A stretch of DNA of 45,695 bases from Verrucomicrobiales bacterium (GTDB lineage: Bacteria; Verrucomicrobiota; Verrucomicrobiae; Limisphaerales; UBA1100), in NCBI GenBank assembly GCA_002721895.1, contig PBLV01000050.1, positions 1 to 45,695 of the forward strand, in the 5' to 3' direction. The position numbers were made by a program, and so were the translations under genes. A model generated the notes under the pieces. It was not told the origin of the DNA and ran no database searches. It saw nothing but the letters and a program-made list of their open reading frames with translations. Below, one piece after another: positions 7,428 through 17,869 of the stretch (position 1 is the stretch's first letter; every line of letters begins with the position of its first letter).

Positions 7428-10400
7428 ATGCGCACCCCTTCAATCATCACGCTGGCCTTGGCCGCGCTGTCCGTGCAGGCCGCCGACTATCTGCGTGATA
7501 TCAAGCCGGTGCTCAAGGCCCGGTGTTATGCGTGTCATGGGGCGTTGAAGCAGAAGGCGGGGTTGCGGGTGGATTCGGCGGCGAATTTGCGCAAGGGGGC
7601 GAAGGGTGAGGATGTGTTGTCGATTGGCAAGCCGGCGGAAAGCGAATTGCTGGCGCGGTTGACCGCGGCGGATATAGACGAGCGCATGCCGCCGGAGGGG
7701 GCACCGTTGAAGCCGGCAGAGATCGCGGCGATTCGCGAGTGGATTGCCGTCGGGGCGCCTATACCAGCGAATGAAACGGCTGAGGCGGATCCGCGTGAGC
7801 ATTGGGCGTTTCAAGTACCGCAACTCGTCAAGCTGCCGGGCGATGCGGGCAATGTGATTGATGTTCTGCTTGAGGACCAACGCTCGGCGCGCGGATTCAA
7901 GGCGCAACCGATCGCCGAGCGCACGATTCGCCTGCGCCGCCTTTATCTCGATCTCATCGGCCTGCCGCCCACGCGCGCGCAATTGACGGACACCCGCCCG
8001 TGGGAGGTGATTGTCGATGAACTCCTCAAGAGCCCCCATCACGGCGAACGCTGGGCGCGGCATTGGATGGATATCTGGCGCTACACCGACTGGTACGGGC
8101 TCGGCGCGCAACTGCGCAACAGCCAAAAGCATATCTGGCATTGGCGCGATTGGATCGTTGAATCGCTCAATGACGACAAGGGCTACGATCGGATGATCCA
8201 AGAAATGCTCGCTGCCGACGAGCTGGCGCCCACCGATCTGAAGGCGCTGCGGGCCACCGGTTTTCTCGCGCGCAATTATTATCTTTTCAACCGCACCACC
8301 TGGCTCGATGCCACCATCGAGCACACCGGCAAGGCGTTCGTCGGCCTCACGATCAACTGTGCCAAGTGCCACGATCACAAATACGATCCCATCACGCACG
8401 AGGATTACTATCGCTTCCGCGCCATCTTCGAGCCGCATCAGGTGCGCCTCGATCCGCTGCCGGGCGTGACCGATTTCGAAAAAGGCGGCCTGCCGCGCGT
8501 GTTTGACAACCACCTCGACATCACTACCCGCCTGCACCTGCGCGGCGATCCGAAAACCCCCGACACCAACCGCGTGATGCGCGCCGGTGTGCCCGCCGTG
8601 CTCGGCAGTTTCGCGCCGGAAATCCAGCCTGTGAAATTGCCCGCTTACGCCTTCGCCCCGGCCGGCCGCGATTATGTAAAGCGCGACCGCCTCGCCACCG
8701 CCAAGGCCGCCGTGGCCACGGCGAAACAGGAACTGGCCAAGGCAAAGCAGCTCGCCGCCAACGCGCCTCCGGAAAAGCCCAAGCCACAAACTGAACCCAA
8801 ACCAAAGCCACCAGCTCCTGCACCAAAATTTTCAGTGCACGATGATTTCAGCAAACGCAACGACCAGCTTTGGGAAGTGGTCGGCAAAGGCTGGAAATTC
8901 GAAAAGGGCGCGGCGCTGCAGACGACGGCCACGCGCGAGACTGAGCGGCTGGCATTGCGCCAGAAACTGCCGCGCGATTTTGAGCTGACCTGCCGCTACA
9001 CGCACACCGGTGGCAGCACGTTTCGGTCCGTGACCTTTCGCTTCGATGTCTCGGCTGACCGCAAGTACGCGAACTACGTGTACACCAGCGCCCACCCGCC
9101 TGGACCCAAGTTGCACGTGGCCTACACGCGCGGCGGCACCAGCACGTATCCGCCCGACGGCCTCGTGGCGCAGCCCATCGTGATCGGCAAGCCCTACACG
9201 CTGCGCCTCGCGGTGCGCGATCGGCTGGTGAACGTGTGGCTCAATGACAAATTTCAAATTGCCTACACGCTGCCCGACCGCAAACCCGACGGGCGGCTGG
9301 AGTTGTCCGGTTTCGATGCGACGGTGGCATTTGACGACATCAAAATCAAATCGCTGCCGGATGACGTGAAGCTCGCTAATTCCAAAAACGCCGCGCCGGA
9401 GGTGAAGCCCGCCACTTCGCTGGAAATCAGCGAAGCCAAGCTCGCCGCCGCCGAGGCGAAAGTGGCGGCGTTGGAAGCGATGTTTGCCGCCGAAAGAGCG
9501 CGAGGCAATGAAGCGGCATTCAAGCTCGCCGAGCAACGGGCAGCCCGTGCCGAGGCGATTTCCCTGAAAGCGGAAGGCGAATACGAGTTGAAGGCATTTG
9601 CCAAGGACGGCAAGAAGGTGACCGCCGCCCGCGCGAAAATTGCCAACGGTGCCAAGAAACTCGCGGCGGTGGAGCAGGGCAAGGGCAGCTTCATGCCGTT
9701 GCGTGCAGCCAAGAAGGCGCTGGAAACGCCCGCGCACAACGAGGGCCAGTATCCGACCGTGTATCCCGCCACCAGCACCGGCAGGCGCACGGCGTTGGCG
9801 CGGTGGATGACGTCGCCGAAGAATCCGCTCACCGCGCGCGTGGCAGTGAACCATGTGTGGCTGCGGCATTTCGGCGAGCCATTGGTGGAGACGGTCGACG
9901 ACTTCGGCCTGCGCGCCAAGCCGCCGGTGCAGCAGTTGTTGCTCGATCATCTCGCGGCGGATTTCATGGCGAACGGCTGGAGCTTCCGCCGCCTGCACCG
10001 GCTTATTGTCACCTCACGCACCTTTCAACTCAGCAGCAGCACGGCGGGCGCTGACGCCAAGACGCTCGCCGCCGATGCGAGTAACCAATTCTACTGGCGC
10101 ATGAACCCCCGCCGCATGGAGGCGCAGGTGGTGCGCGATAGTTTGCTCCAGCTGGCTGGCACGCTGGATACCCAACTCGGTGGGCCTTCGCTCAATCCCG
10201 GCGATGCCGTGCGCCGGCGCAGCCTGTATTTCAAGCACTCGCGCGATCAGCAGGATAAGCTGTTGAAGATGTTCAATGACGCCGATCATCTCCAATGCTA
10301 CCGCCGCACTGAGAGCATCGTGCCGCAGCAGGCTCTTGCGCTTTCCAACAGCAAACTCGCCATCGACATGGCCGGGCAAATCGCGGGTAAGATTGAGGGC

Positions 10401-10598
10401 GACGATTTTGTGGGAGCGACGTTTGAGTTGTTGCTTGGTCGCCAGCCTGATGCCGCCGAACGACGCGAGTGTGAGACGGCGTTAACTGAATTAGAAAAAG
10501 CAGCGACAGCAGCCAAGAAGGCGAATCCCGCCCAGCGCGCCCGCCGTGGGCTGGTGTTGGCCTTGCTGAATCATAACGATTTTGTTTCAGTCAGATAA
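7428..10598 (+). CDS. Secreted planctomycete-type cytochrome c / DUF1549-DUF1553 (PSD1) protein
   Basis: 1056 residues with a signal peptide (MRTPSIITLALAALSVQA). A planctomycete cytochrome c domain carries the haem motif CYACH (C33, C36, H37). DUF1549 follows at about 140-350 (LYLDLIGLPPT, HHGERWARHWMD) and includes a second haem-like motif CAKCHDHKYDP near 311. An inserted beta-sandwich resembling DUF1080/LamG lies at about 465-640 (VHDDFSKRNDQLWEVVGKGW), then a short coiled coil at about 660-740, then DUF1553 at about 785-1030 (NPLTARVAVNHVWLRHFGEP). Proteins of this kind are encoded next to DUF1501 proteins in PVC bacteria and are thought to serve oxidative polymer degradation in the periplasm; the substrate is unknown. 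The next gene starts immediately after this stop codon (TAAATG), so the pair is an operon. Confidence 0.9.
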   Translation: MRTPSIITLALAALSVQAADYLRDIKPVLKARCYACHGALKQKAGLRVDSAANLRKGAKGEDVLSIGKPAESELLARLTAADIDERMPPEGAPLKPAEIAAIREWIAVGAPIPANETAEADPREHWAFQVPQLVKLPGDAGNVIDVLLEDQRSARGFKAQPIAERTIRLRRLYLDLIGLPPTRAQLTDTRPWEVIVDELLKSPHHGERWARHWMDIWRYTDWYGLGAQLRNSQKHIWHWRDWIVESLNDDKGYDRMIQEMLAADELAPTDLKALRATGFLARNYYLFNRTTWLDATIEHTGKAFVGLTINCAKCHDHKYDPITHEDYYRFRAIFEPHQVRLDPLPGVTDFEKGGLPRVFDNHLDITTRLHLRGDPKTPDTNRVMRAGVPAVLGSFAPEIQPVKLPAYAFAPAGRDYVKRDRLATAKAAVATAKQELAKAKQLAANAPPEKPKPQTEPKPKPPAPAPKFSVHDDFSKRNDQLWEVVGKGWKFEKGAALQTTATRETERLALRQKLPRDFELTCRYTHTGGSTFRSVTFRFDVSADRKYANYVYTSAHPPGPKLHVAYTRGGTSTYPPDGLVAQPIVIGKPYTLRLAVRDRLVNVWLNDKFQIAYTLPDRKPDGRLELSGFDATVAFDDIKIKSLPDDVKLANSKNAAPEVKPATSLEISEAKLAAAEAKVAALEAMFAAERARGNEAAFKLAEQRAARAEAISLKAEGEYELKAFAKDGKKVTAARAKIANGAKKLAAVEQGKGSFMPLRAAKKALETPAHNEGQYPTVYPATSTGRRTALARWMTSPKNPLTARVAVNHVWLRHFGEPLVETVDDFGLRAKPPVQQLLLDHLAADFMANGWSFRRLHRLIVTSRTFQLSSSTAGADAKTLAADASNQFYWRMNPRRMEAQVVRDSLLQLAGTLDTQLGGPSLNPGDAVRRRSLYFKHSRDQQDKLLKMFNDADHLQCYRRTESIVPQQALALSNSKLAIDMAGQIAGKIEGDDFVGATFELLLGRQPDAAERRECETALTELEKAATAAKKANPAQRARRGLVLALLNHNDFVSVR

Positions 10599-12008
10599 AT
10601 GATGGAACTGAACCGCAGATTATTCTTGGGCCGCGCCGGACTGGGCTTTGGCAGCTTGGCGCTGGGCTCGATGCTGCGGGGCGGCGAGAGTGGCGTGAAC
10701 GGTCTCGCGCATTTTGCGCCCAAGGCAAAGAGTGTGATTTGGCTTTTTATGCGTGGTGGCGTGAGCCACATGGAGAGTTTTGATCCGAAGCCGATGCTCA
10801 ATCAGCTGGCGGGCAAGTCGATCGGCGAGACGCGCTTTAAGTATGTGCAGGATCGCGACCGGCTGAAGAAGGTGCGCGTGGTGGTGGTGAACGACGCCAA
10901 CGGCCAGCAGCGCAACAAGCTGTACCCGCTGCAGGTCGGCTACAAAAAATACGGCCAGAGCGGCATCGAGGTGAGCGATTGGTTTCCGCACATCGGCGGT
11001 TGCATCGATGACATCGCGGTGATCCGCTCGATGTGGACCACCGACGACAACCATGGCGCGCAGGTGCAGTTTCATTCCGGGCGCCACATGCTCGATCCGC
11101 GCGTGCCGACCATCGGTGCATGGGTGAACTGGGGACTCGGCACGCTGAATGAAAATCTCCCGCAATTCATCGGCATGGGCCCGCGTTATTTTGACCGCAG
11201 CGATGGCCATTATCTAGGCCCGGCGTATGACGAGGTGCGGCTGAAAATCGATCCGCGCAATCCGCTCGACTACGCCAAGCCCGAGGGCGATCTCACCGCT
11301 GAAGAGCAGCGGCTCGGCTTCGGGCTGGTCAACCGCCTGAATCAACTGAGTCGCAATCGTTTTCCGAATGACGCCCGGCTTGAGGCGCGCATCAAATCCT
11401 ACGAGCTGGCATATCGCATGCAGACCAGCGTGCCCGGCGTCGTGAATTTCGATGCGGAAACCGAGGCGACCAAAAAGCTGTACGGCTTCAACCAAAATGA
11501 GACGCGCTCCTTCGGCCAGCAACTGCTCGCGGCGCGGCGGTTTGTTGAGCAGGGAGTGCGGTTCGTCCAGATCATGCACGGCGCGGGCGCGGCGGGCGCG
11601 TGGGATCAGCATTCGAATCTCAAGGCCAAGCATTCGCAGCTCGCCATGCAGGTCGACCGACCCGTGGCCGGATTGTTGAAGGACCTCAAATCAAGGGGCT
11701 TGCTCGACGAGACGCTCGTCGTCTTCGCCACCGAGTTTGGACGCACGCCCGGCTCGCAAAGCAGCAACGGGCGTGATCATCATCCCTATGGCTTCAGCGT
11801 GTGGATGGCCGGCGGCGGCATCCGCGGCGGCGTGACTCACGGCACCACCGACGAGATCGGTTTTCACACCGAGGAACATCCCCACTACGTCACCGACGTC
11901 CACGCCACCCTCCTGCACCAACTCGGCCTCGAGCCCGAGCGCATGGAAGTGCCTGCCCACAAACGCCTCGAGATTGACTTCGGCCACGTGATCCGAGAAA
12001 TCCTGTAA
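10599..12008 (+). CDS. DUF1501 protein with Tat signal
   Basis: 469 residues beginning at the ATG that directly abuts the stop of the preceding gene; a second ATG follows at 10602. A twin-arginine signal ([20 protein letters not shown]) indicates folded export. The core shows DUF1501 hallmarks: [51 protein letters not shown] and [18 protein letters not shown]1501 belongs to the alkaline phosphatase/sulfatase-like fold, and its reaction is not established. Partner of the PSD1 protein. The gene ends facing the second, minus-strand DUF1501 gene; the 178-bp gap between them (12009-12186) holds nothing I can name. Confidence 0.9.
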   Translation: MMELNRRLFLGRAGLGFGSLALGSMLRGGESGVNGLAHFAPKAKSVIWLFMRGGVSHMESFDPKPMLNQLAGKSIGETRFKYVQDRDRLKKVRVVVVNDANGQQRNKLYPLQVGYKKYGQSGIEVSDWFPHIGGCIDDIAVIRSMWTTDDNHGAQVQFHSGRHMLDPRVPTIGAWVNWGLGTLNENLPQFIGMGPRYFDRSDGHYLGPAYDEVRLKIDPRNPLDYAKPEGDLTAEEQRLGFGLVNRLNQLSRNRFPNDARLEARIKSYELAYRMQTSVPGVVNFDAETEATKKLYGFNQNETRSFGQQLLAARRFVEQGVRFVQIMHGAGAAGAWDQHSNLKAKHSQLAMQVDRPVAGLLKDLKSRGLLDETLVVFATEFGRTPGSQSSNGRDHHPYGFSVWMAGGGIRGGVTHGTTDEIGFHTEEHPHYVTDVHATLLHQLGLEPERMEVPAHKRLEIDFGHVIREIL

Positions 12009-12186
12009 AAATATTCACTATCAAACACTCGACTCTGGCCATACGTTCCGCAACCAACCAACTGCCACGAGACTTTCGAGGATTTTCAGAGCCGGCAAAA
12101 GTGGTGCAACTTCGTTGTTCGCAGAGTGGGCCAACACCCATTTTGGAAATGACGACTTGCATTCAGCGGAGCATTTGCCAAAAGAC

Positions 12187-13581
12187 CTAAGCCACCACTT
12201 CCTTAATCACGCTCCCGTGCACATCCGTCAGCCGCAGGTCGCGGCCGCCGTGGCGGTAGGTGAGGGCTTCGTGATCGAGGCCGAGGAGGTGTAGGACGGT
12301 GGCCCACAGGTCGTAGATGTCGCATTTACCCTCGGTGGCGTGGTAGCCGAGTTCGTCGGTGGCACCGTAGACCGTGCCGCCTTTCACGCCGCCGCCGGCA
12401 AGCCAGACGCTGTAACCGAAGGGGTTGTGGTCGCGCCCGTTGCGGCCTTGGGAGAAGGGCGTGCGGCCGAATTCGCCGGCCCAAATGACGATGGTCTCGT
12501 CGAGCAAACCGCGGCTGCGCAAATCCTTGAGGAGCGCACCAATGCCCTTGTCGACCTGATGCGCCATGGCGGCATGGCCGCGCTGAAGGTCGCCGTGTTG
12601 GTCCCACGGGTTGGGGCCGTTGCCGGCGCCGATGCCTTCGTTGAGGCAGCTGAGTTCGATGAACCGCACGCCGCTCTCGACCAGTCGGCGGGCGAGCAGG
12701 CATTGGCGTCCGTAACCGGCTTGTTGGCGGTCGCGTGAATCGAGCCCGTACATTTTGCGGATGTATTCCGGCTCGTTGCTGATGTCGCACAGCTCGGGCA
12801 CGGCGGTTTGCATGCGGTAAGCGGTCTCGTAATTGCGCACGGCAGCTTCCACGTCGTTGTCGCCGCCGAGTTGCTTGAGAAAACCGCCGTCGAGGTCCTT
12901 CACAAAATCGAGTCGCGACCGTTGCGCCTCGGCGGCTTCGCGTCGCTGAATGTTGCGCACCGCGGGCGTGCGGTCGGCGGCAATGATGCTGCCCTGCGTT
13001 TCCGCCGGCAGATAGCCGTTGCTGAACAAACCCACGCCGCCGTGCGGGATGGATGCGCCGCCCGACTGTAGCACCACGAAGCCGGGCAGGTCCTCGTTTT
13101 GCGTGCCAAGCCCATAGGTCATCCACGCTCCTGCGCTCGGGTGGCCCATGAACGGAAAGCCCGTGTGAAACGCGTAGTTGCCCTGCGCGTGCTCGTTGAC
13201 CTTGCTGGTGAGCGAGCGGATGACCGCCAGCTCGTCCGCGCTCTCGGCGACATTCGGGAAAATGCTGCTGATGGGCACGCCGCTCTGGCCGTATTTGGCG
13301 AACTCAAACGGCGACGCCATCACGTTGCCGTTGCGATTGAACTGCGTGCGTTCCACTTTCACCGGCATCGGCTTGCCGTGCAGCTTGCGCAGCGCGGGCT
13401 TCGGGTCAAACGTGTCCACCTGCGACACGCCGCCGGACATGTAACAAAGGATGACGTGCTTCGCCCGCGCCCCAAAATGCGCCGTCCGCGGCGCAGCCAT
13501 CAAGCCCTGCAGTGCCAACAGACCAAAGCCCGTCGAGCATTGAGTGAGCATTTCGCGGCGGGTTAAGTGATTTTTTTTCAT
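12187..13581 (-). CDS. DUF1501 protein with Tat signal, second copy
   Basis: 464 residues starting at ATG 13581. A Tat signal ([20 protein letters not shown]) is followed by the DUF1501 core: [49 protein letters not shown], and [15 protein letters not shown] near the end. It is the last gene of the minus-strand operon and the paralogue of the gene at 10599-12008. It lies 87 bp after the PSD1 gene, a gap filled by a palindromic repeat. Confidence 0.9.
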   Translation of the reverse strand: MKKNHLTRREMLTQCSTGFGLLALQGLMAAPRTAHFGARAKHVILCYMSGGVSQVDTFDPKPALRKLHGKPMPVKVERTQFNRNGNVMASPFEFAKYGQSGVPISSIFPNVAESADELAVIRSLTSKVNEHAQGNYAFHTGFPFMGHPSAGAWMTYGLGTQNEDLPGFVVLQSGGASIPHGGVGLFSNGYLPAETQGSIIAADRTPAVRNIQRREAAEAQRSRLDFVKDLDGGFLKQLGGDNDVEAAVRNYETAYRMQTAVPELCDISNEPEYIRKMYGLDSRDRQQAGYGRQCLLARRLVESGVRFIELSCLNEGIGAGNGPNPWDQHGDLQRGHAAMAHQVDKGIGALLKDLRSRGLLDETIVIWAGEFGRTPFSQGRNGRDHNPFGYSVWLAGGGVKGGTVYGATDELGYHATEGKCDIYDLWATVLHLLGLDHEALTYRHGGRDLRLTDVHGSVIKEVVA

Positions 13582-13590
13582 TTTATTTTT

Positions 13591-13659
13591 ACCACAGAGG
13601 CACAGAGAGCACAGAGTGTTTATTAATTTGTTTCTCTGTGTTCTCTGTGCCTCTGTGGT
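13591..13659. repeat. Palindromic repeat of the CCACAGAGGCACAGAG family, copy 1
   Basis: Two 26-base arms (13591-13616 and 13634-13659) are inverted copies with a single mismatch, separated by an AT-rich loop of 17 bases. The arms carry ACCACAGAGGCACAGAG and its complement. A related copy lies at 25489-25568. It sits between the stop of the PSD1 gene and the start of the DUF1501 gene and would form a very stable hairpin in the operon transcript, so it may attenuate or stabilise the mRNA. Confidence 0.85.
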
Positions 13660-13668
13660 GAATTAATT

Positions 13669-16600
13669 TCATCTCAAATAAATAAATTCCTTTAAATTAA
13701 ACATCGCCTGCGCCAAATCGCGCCAGGGGTCTTGGCCATTATTTGTTTTAATAAAATTCTGGGCACGGGTTAATTCACCGGCGCTTGGCGGGCGGTTGAG
13801 GGTGAGCTGGAAGAGTTTATTAATTTTTTCGACGGGCGTTTTCAGCGCGGTATCATCGCGCACGCGTTGGCCGAGGCGGGTGGCTTGGGTGATGACGAAA
13901 GGTGAATTCATCATCGTGAGCGATTGCGCGGGCACGTTGGTTTCATCGCGGCGGCCGACGGTGCTGGCGGGGACGGGTTGGTCGAACACGGTGAGGAACG
14001 GATCGAGGTTGTTGCGGATGACGCGCACGTAAAGGCTGCGGCGGTTGGTGTTGAAATCGTCGGAGCCGCCATGCGGCCGATGCTCGAGCGCACCGGCGGC
14101 TTGCAGCATCGCATCGCGAATGGCCTCGGCCTCGAGCCGGCGCAGGTGGGCGCGGGCGAGCAGATTGTTTTCGGGATCAGCCTCACGCGCGGCCGGCGGG
14201 GCCAAGGCGTTTAGCTGGAAGGTGCGGGTGAGGGCGAGCTGGCGGATGAGTTTCTTGAGCGACCATCCCTCCTTCACGAATCGCGTGGCGAGGTAATCGA
14301 GCAGTTCGGGATGCGTGGGTTGCCGGCCGAGTTTGCCGAAGTTGTCCGGCGTGGCCACCAGCCCGCGGCCGAAGAGGTGATGCCACACGCGGTTAACGAT
14401 GACGCGCGCGACGAGCGGGTTGTCCGGCTGCAGCATAGCCTCGGCCAGTTCGCGGCGACCGGAATGGTGTGTCTTGAATGGCTTTGCATCGAACGCCTCA
14501 AGGAAGCGGCGCGGGACGACATCACCGGCTTGCTTGTGATTGCCGCGCACAAAGAGCGGCATGTCCCGCGCATCGCCCTCGACCAAGCCCGGCGCGCGTT
14601 GCGGCACCGGCACCGCGGCCTCGAGCTTGCGATAGGCAGCAATTAGCTTGGCGGCGTCGGGCGCGGTGGCGAGGGTGTTGGCGAACAGGTTGGCGCGCAC
14701 GAAGTGGTTGAGAAAATTCGCCTTAAAATCGCTCATCTCATTTTTGCGAAAGGACTCGATGCAATCGCGCAACGTGGCGGTGTACTTGGCGGCCAAAGCC
14801 GCGCGATCGGCGGGATCGGCGCCGGTGAATAGCGGCAGGATGATCTCGGCGGCTTCATCGCGCGGGGCGGGTTGGCCGGGCTTGAGCACCATCGCCTCGG
14901 TCACGCCGAACCACGAGTTGGCGTTGCCGCTGGCGAGCGTCGCCTGTTCGCCGGCGGTGGTGATCTCGAGATGTGCGTCGTCGCCCTCCCAGTATTTGAG
15001 GTTCCACTGACGCCACTGCCAATTGGCGTTGTTGATGCGCGCGGTGGGATAGACCGTGCCGCTGCGTGTGTAGTTTTGAATGACGTAGCGCGACATCACG
15101 TTGCCGCCGCCGCGCACGCGAAACCAAATCGTCTCGTTCGGCCCAATGCGAAAGCGCGGCGAGCCGAGCCAGCCGGTGTGCTTGTCCGAAAGCAGATGCG
15201 TGTAAATTCCGGTGGGCAGAATGTCGCCGATCAGCCGGTCACCCTTGGGCAGCACGCGAAATTGCCCCGCAAGACTGCCCGCCGGCTGATCGTGCCCCAT
15301 GCCGCTGCCGTTCTGCACCCACGCCATCGCCGCGCCGCGCCGGAAATCCCAATGCTGCGCGTATTTGCGCGTGCGTTGTTCTTGCCATCGCGCGAAGCTC
15401 GCCTTCATGTCCGCCTTCAATCGCGCCCATCCCTGCTGGAACGCCTCGCCCTCCGCCGCCTGCAACTGGCGCCAGGCATGCAGCGGATTATTATTGCCGC
15501 CGGCCTTGTTGATGGCGTCGCGCATGGGGGCGTCGGGCTGCTGCAGCCGCTTGGCGAAATCGTCCACCTCCGCCAGCCATTGCTTGGCCAGTGCTGTGCG
15601 GATTTCGGCCTTCAACTTTTTCATGTCCGCCACGTGCAACGTCTTCCGCTCGGGCGAATCAACATTGATCGTCGCCGGCCGTGTGCTCGTCAGAATGCTA
15701 TAAAAAGCGTGGTAATCTTTCTGGCTGATGGCATCGAACTTGTGGTTGTGGCAGCGCGCGCACGAAACCGTCAGCCCGAGGAACGCCTTGCTCATCACGT
15801 CAATTTGATCCTCCGTCGTGCGGGCCAGTTCATCCAGCGCATCAGTCGGCGCGAAGCCCTGGCGAAAGAAACGAAAATGTGCCGGGCCGATTGCCGATTC
15901 ATTGAGCCCCAGCGCGGCATTCACGCGCGGCTTCTCCAGCAAGTCGCCGGCAATGTGCTCACGCAGTAGTTGGTTGTACGGCACATCAGCATTCAGCGCG
16001 CGGATGAGGTAGTTGCGATACTGCGTGGCGTGCGGAATGCGCGGATCGCCTTCGCTGCCGAGCGATTCCGTGTAGCGCACCCAATCCATCCAGTGTCGCG
16101 CCCACCGTTCGCCAAACCGCGGCGAAGCCAGCAACCGGTCCACGGCAGTTTCGATGGCCAATTTGCGATTAACGATGGCCGCCTTGGTGAACGCCAGCGA
16201 TTCCTCCGGTGTCGGCGGCAATCCCGTCAACGCAAACGACAACCGCCGAATCAAAACCTCCGGCGAAGCATCCGCCGCCGCCGCCAGATTTTTGCCACCC
16301 CACTTCGCCAGCACAAACGCATCCACTTCCCCGCGCGCCCAATCCCCCTCAACCCGCGGCGGCTTGGCGTCTTGGATGGGCTGAAAACTCCACCATTGTT
16401 TTCGTCGCTCCAGCGTGGTTTGCCATGAGGTTGCTTTGGTGATTTCTTCCTTCGTTGGTGGTTTCAACCGCGGATCCGGTGCTCCCATGGCGATCCATTC
16501 CTCGAATCGCTTCACCACCTCCGCCGAAAACTTCCCGCCGCCTTTCGGCATTTTCAATTCACGCACCTCATGCCGCAACACCCGCAGCAGAAAACTTCCC

Positions 16601-16839
16601 TTTGGCTGGCCCGCCTCAAACAGCTTGCCGCTGTCGCCTCCTTCCAGCATACCCCCGCGCCAATCCAGAACCAGCCCACCTTTCTCAATCCCCGCCGAGT
16701 TGTGGCATTCATAACAATGCTCCGCCAAAATTGGCCGGATGTTTTTTTCAAAAAACTCCAACTCCTTTGGTGTGGGCGCGGACCACAAGCTGCCGGTCAG
16801 CACAAACGTGATCAGCCACGGTTGAATAGGGAAACGCAT
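13669..16839 (-). CDS. Secreted planctomycete-type cytochrome c / DUF1549-DUF1553 (PSD1) protein, second copy
   Basis: 1056 residues from ATG 16839 (MRFPIQPWLITFVLTGSLWS is a clear signal peptide). The frame stays open up to 17208, but that extension overlaps the TauD gene and looks like random sequence. Haem motif CYECH (C42, C45, H46) with the usual IRPILAEHC context, then WIAMGAPDPR, DUF1549 (FALTGLPPTPEESLAF, RFGERWARHWMDWVRYTES), and a second motif CARCHNHKFDAIS. A middle beta domain (WFRVRGGGNVMSRYVIQNY) and DUF1553 (NPLVARVIVNRVWHHLFGRG) follow. It is paired with the DUF1501 gene downstream in the same order as the plus-strand pair at 7428-12008. Confidence 0.9.
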   Translation of the reverse strand: MRFPIQPWLITFVLTGSLWSAPTPKELEFFEKNIRPILAEHCYECHNSAGIEKGGLVLDWRGGMLEGGDSGKLFEAGQPKGSFLLRVLRHEVRELKMPKGGGKFSAEVVKRFEEWIAMGAPDPRLKPPTKEEITKATSWQTTLERRKQWWSFQPIQDAKPPRVEGDWARGEVDAFVLAKWGGKNLAAAADASPEVLIRRLSFALTGLPPTPEESLAFTKAAIVNRKLAIETAVDRLLASPRFGERWARHWMDWVRYTESLGSEGDPRIPHATQYRNYLIRALNADVPYNQLLREHIAGDLLEKPRVNAALGLNESAIGPAHFRFFRQGFAPTDALDELARTTEDQIDVMSKAFLGLTVSCARCHNHKFDAISQKDYHAFYSILTSTRPATINVDSPERKTLHVADMKKLKAEIRTALAKQWLAEVDDFAKRLQQPDAPMRDAINKAGGNNNPLHAWRQLQAAEGEAFQQGWARLKADMKASFARWQEQRTRKYAQHWDFRRGAAMAWVQNGSGMGHDQPAGSLAGQFRVLPKGDRLIGDILPTGIYTHLLSDKHTGWLGSPRFRIGPNETIWFRVRGGGNVMSRYVIQNYTRSGTVYPTARINNANWQWRQWNLKYWEGDDAHLEITTAGEQATLASGNANSWFGVTEAMVLKPGQPAPRDEAAEIILPLFTGADPADRAALAAKYTATLRDCIESFRKNEMSDFKANFLNHFVRANLFANTLATAPDAAKLIAAYRKLEAAVPVPQRAPGLVEGDARDMPLFVRGNHKQAGDVVPRRFLEAFDAKPFKTHHSGRRELAEAMLQPDNPLVARVIVNRVWHHLFGRGLVATPDNFGKLGRQPTHPELLDYLATRFVKEGWSLKKLIRQLALTRTFQLNALAPPAAREADPENNLLARAHLRRLEAEAIRDAMLQAAGALEHRPHGGSDDFNTNRRSLYVRVIRNNLDPFLTVFDQPVPASTVGRRDETNVPAQSLTMMNSPFVITQATRLGQRVRDDTALKTPVEKINKLFQLTLNRPPSAGELTRAQNFIKTNNGQDPWRDLAQAMFNLKEFIYLR

Positions 16840-16885
16840 CGGCGCAATTACAGGCGAGTGGATGGGTTTGCTCAACTGAAAACGA

Positions 16886-17869
16886 TTACGCTGCCACGAG
16901 GCTGGCGAGGATTTTTCGGGGGCCGGTGAAGGTGCGGCGGCCGTGCATGGCGGTGTAGTTGTCGACGAGGGCGAGATCGCCGGGTTGCCAGGGGAGATCG
17001 AAGGTGCAGTCGTCGGCGAGGGTGCTGGCGGTGGAGACATCGGCCGGATTAAGCGGCGTGCCGTCACCGAAGGTGATGGCCTTGGAAGGATCGTTGCGGG
17101 TGTCTTTCCAGCCGTTGAAGGCGGCGATGAGTTGGTTGAAGAAGCTGTGGCGGCCCGACCCATGTGGAGCGAGATCGCGCACGGCGGGGAGCACGGGCGT
17201 GGTGGCACGGAGGTCGCCGTTGGGTTGCCATTCCCATGTGTAGCCCAGCCCGGTCATGCGCGCTTCGGCGGCTTCACGGGTGTCGGCGCTGAAAGTGCTC
17301 TGCCAACTGCGGCCCATGCCGGAGTCCTTGTCGGCCTCGGCGGGCATGACGTTGGAATATTTTAATCCTTTGCTTTGGCAGTCGGCGGCGAATGCTGGGC
17401 ATTGGGCGGTGAGTTTTTCCCACAAAATATCCGAGCGGCAGATGGGCGTAGCCCCGCCGGTTTCGGGTGCGGTTTGGCAAAAGAAAAACAGTTTGCTTGG
17501 GTAGATGGGGGTCTGCGCCATTTCGTGGTGCAGGAAAATGGTGACCTCGGGCGGCGCTTCATTGGCCGAGAACACGCGCTCGGTAAAGTTGAGGCGGTAG
17601 GCGTTGGAGAGGGAATCGGCATAGGAAAAATTCGGGAAACCAAAAGCGGTGACGGCCGCATCAAAATCCTCGGGCGTGGCTAGCGGCAGGCCGCGCAGCA
17701 GCACCGCCCCATGGACAGCGGCTTGGGCCTCGAGATCTGCAGCGTTTTCCGTGATCCAATTACTGGCGGTCTCAAGTGAATCCGCTTGCACTTCGAGCGC
17801 GAGCGGGAAGGGTTGGCCGTTGTACTCGTGCTGGCCGGGGAGGGTGAGGGGTTGGGTGGTTATGCTCAT
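16886..17869 (-). CDS. TauD/TfdA-family Fe(II)/2-oxoglutarate dioxygenase
   Basis: 327 residues from ATG 17869. That start overlaps the stop of the oxidoreductase gene by four bases (ATGA), which implies translational coupling; the longer open frame upstream is shadow. The iron-binding triad is visible as H114-x-E116 in FLHHEMAQTP and H309 in NYTAMHGRRTF. PGDLALVDNY and a C-terminal Arg-rich GRRTFTGPRK fit 2-oxoglutarate binding. No signal peptide is seen, so it is probably cytoplasmic, unlike its neighbours. Substrate unknown; taurine cannot be assumed. Confidence 0.88.
   Translation of the reverse strand: MSITTQPLTLPGQHEYNGQPFPLALEVQADSLETASNWITENAADLEAQAAVHGAVLLRGLPLATPEDFDAAVTAFGFPNFSYADSLSNAYRLNFTERVFSANEAPPEVTIFLHHEMAQTPIYPSKLFFFCQTAPETGGATPICRSDILWEKLTAQCPAFAADCQSKGLKYSNVMPAEADKDSGMGRSWQSTFSADTREAAEARMTGLGYTWEWQPNGDLRATTPVLPAVRDLAPHGSGRHSFFNQLIAAFNGWKDTRNDPSKAITFGDGTPLNPADVSTASTLADDCTFDLPWQPGDLALVDNYTAMHGRRTFTGPRKILASLVAA

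Noticed and set aside
7440..8789. Open frame of 449 codons on the minus strand
   Set aside because: It lies antisense to the clear cytochrome c/DUF1549 gene and shows no protein family features.
16840..17208. N-terminal extension of the second PSD1 protein
   Set aside because: It overlaps the TauD gene and is low-complexity Pro/Ser/Ala sequence; a proper signal peptide begins at 16839.
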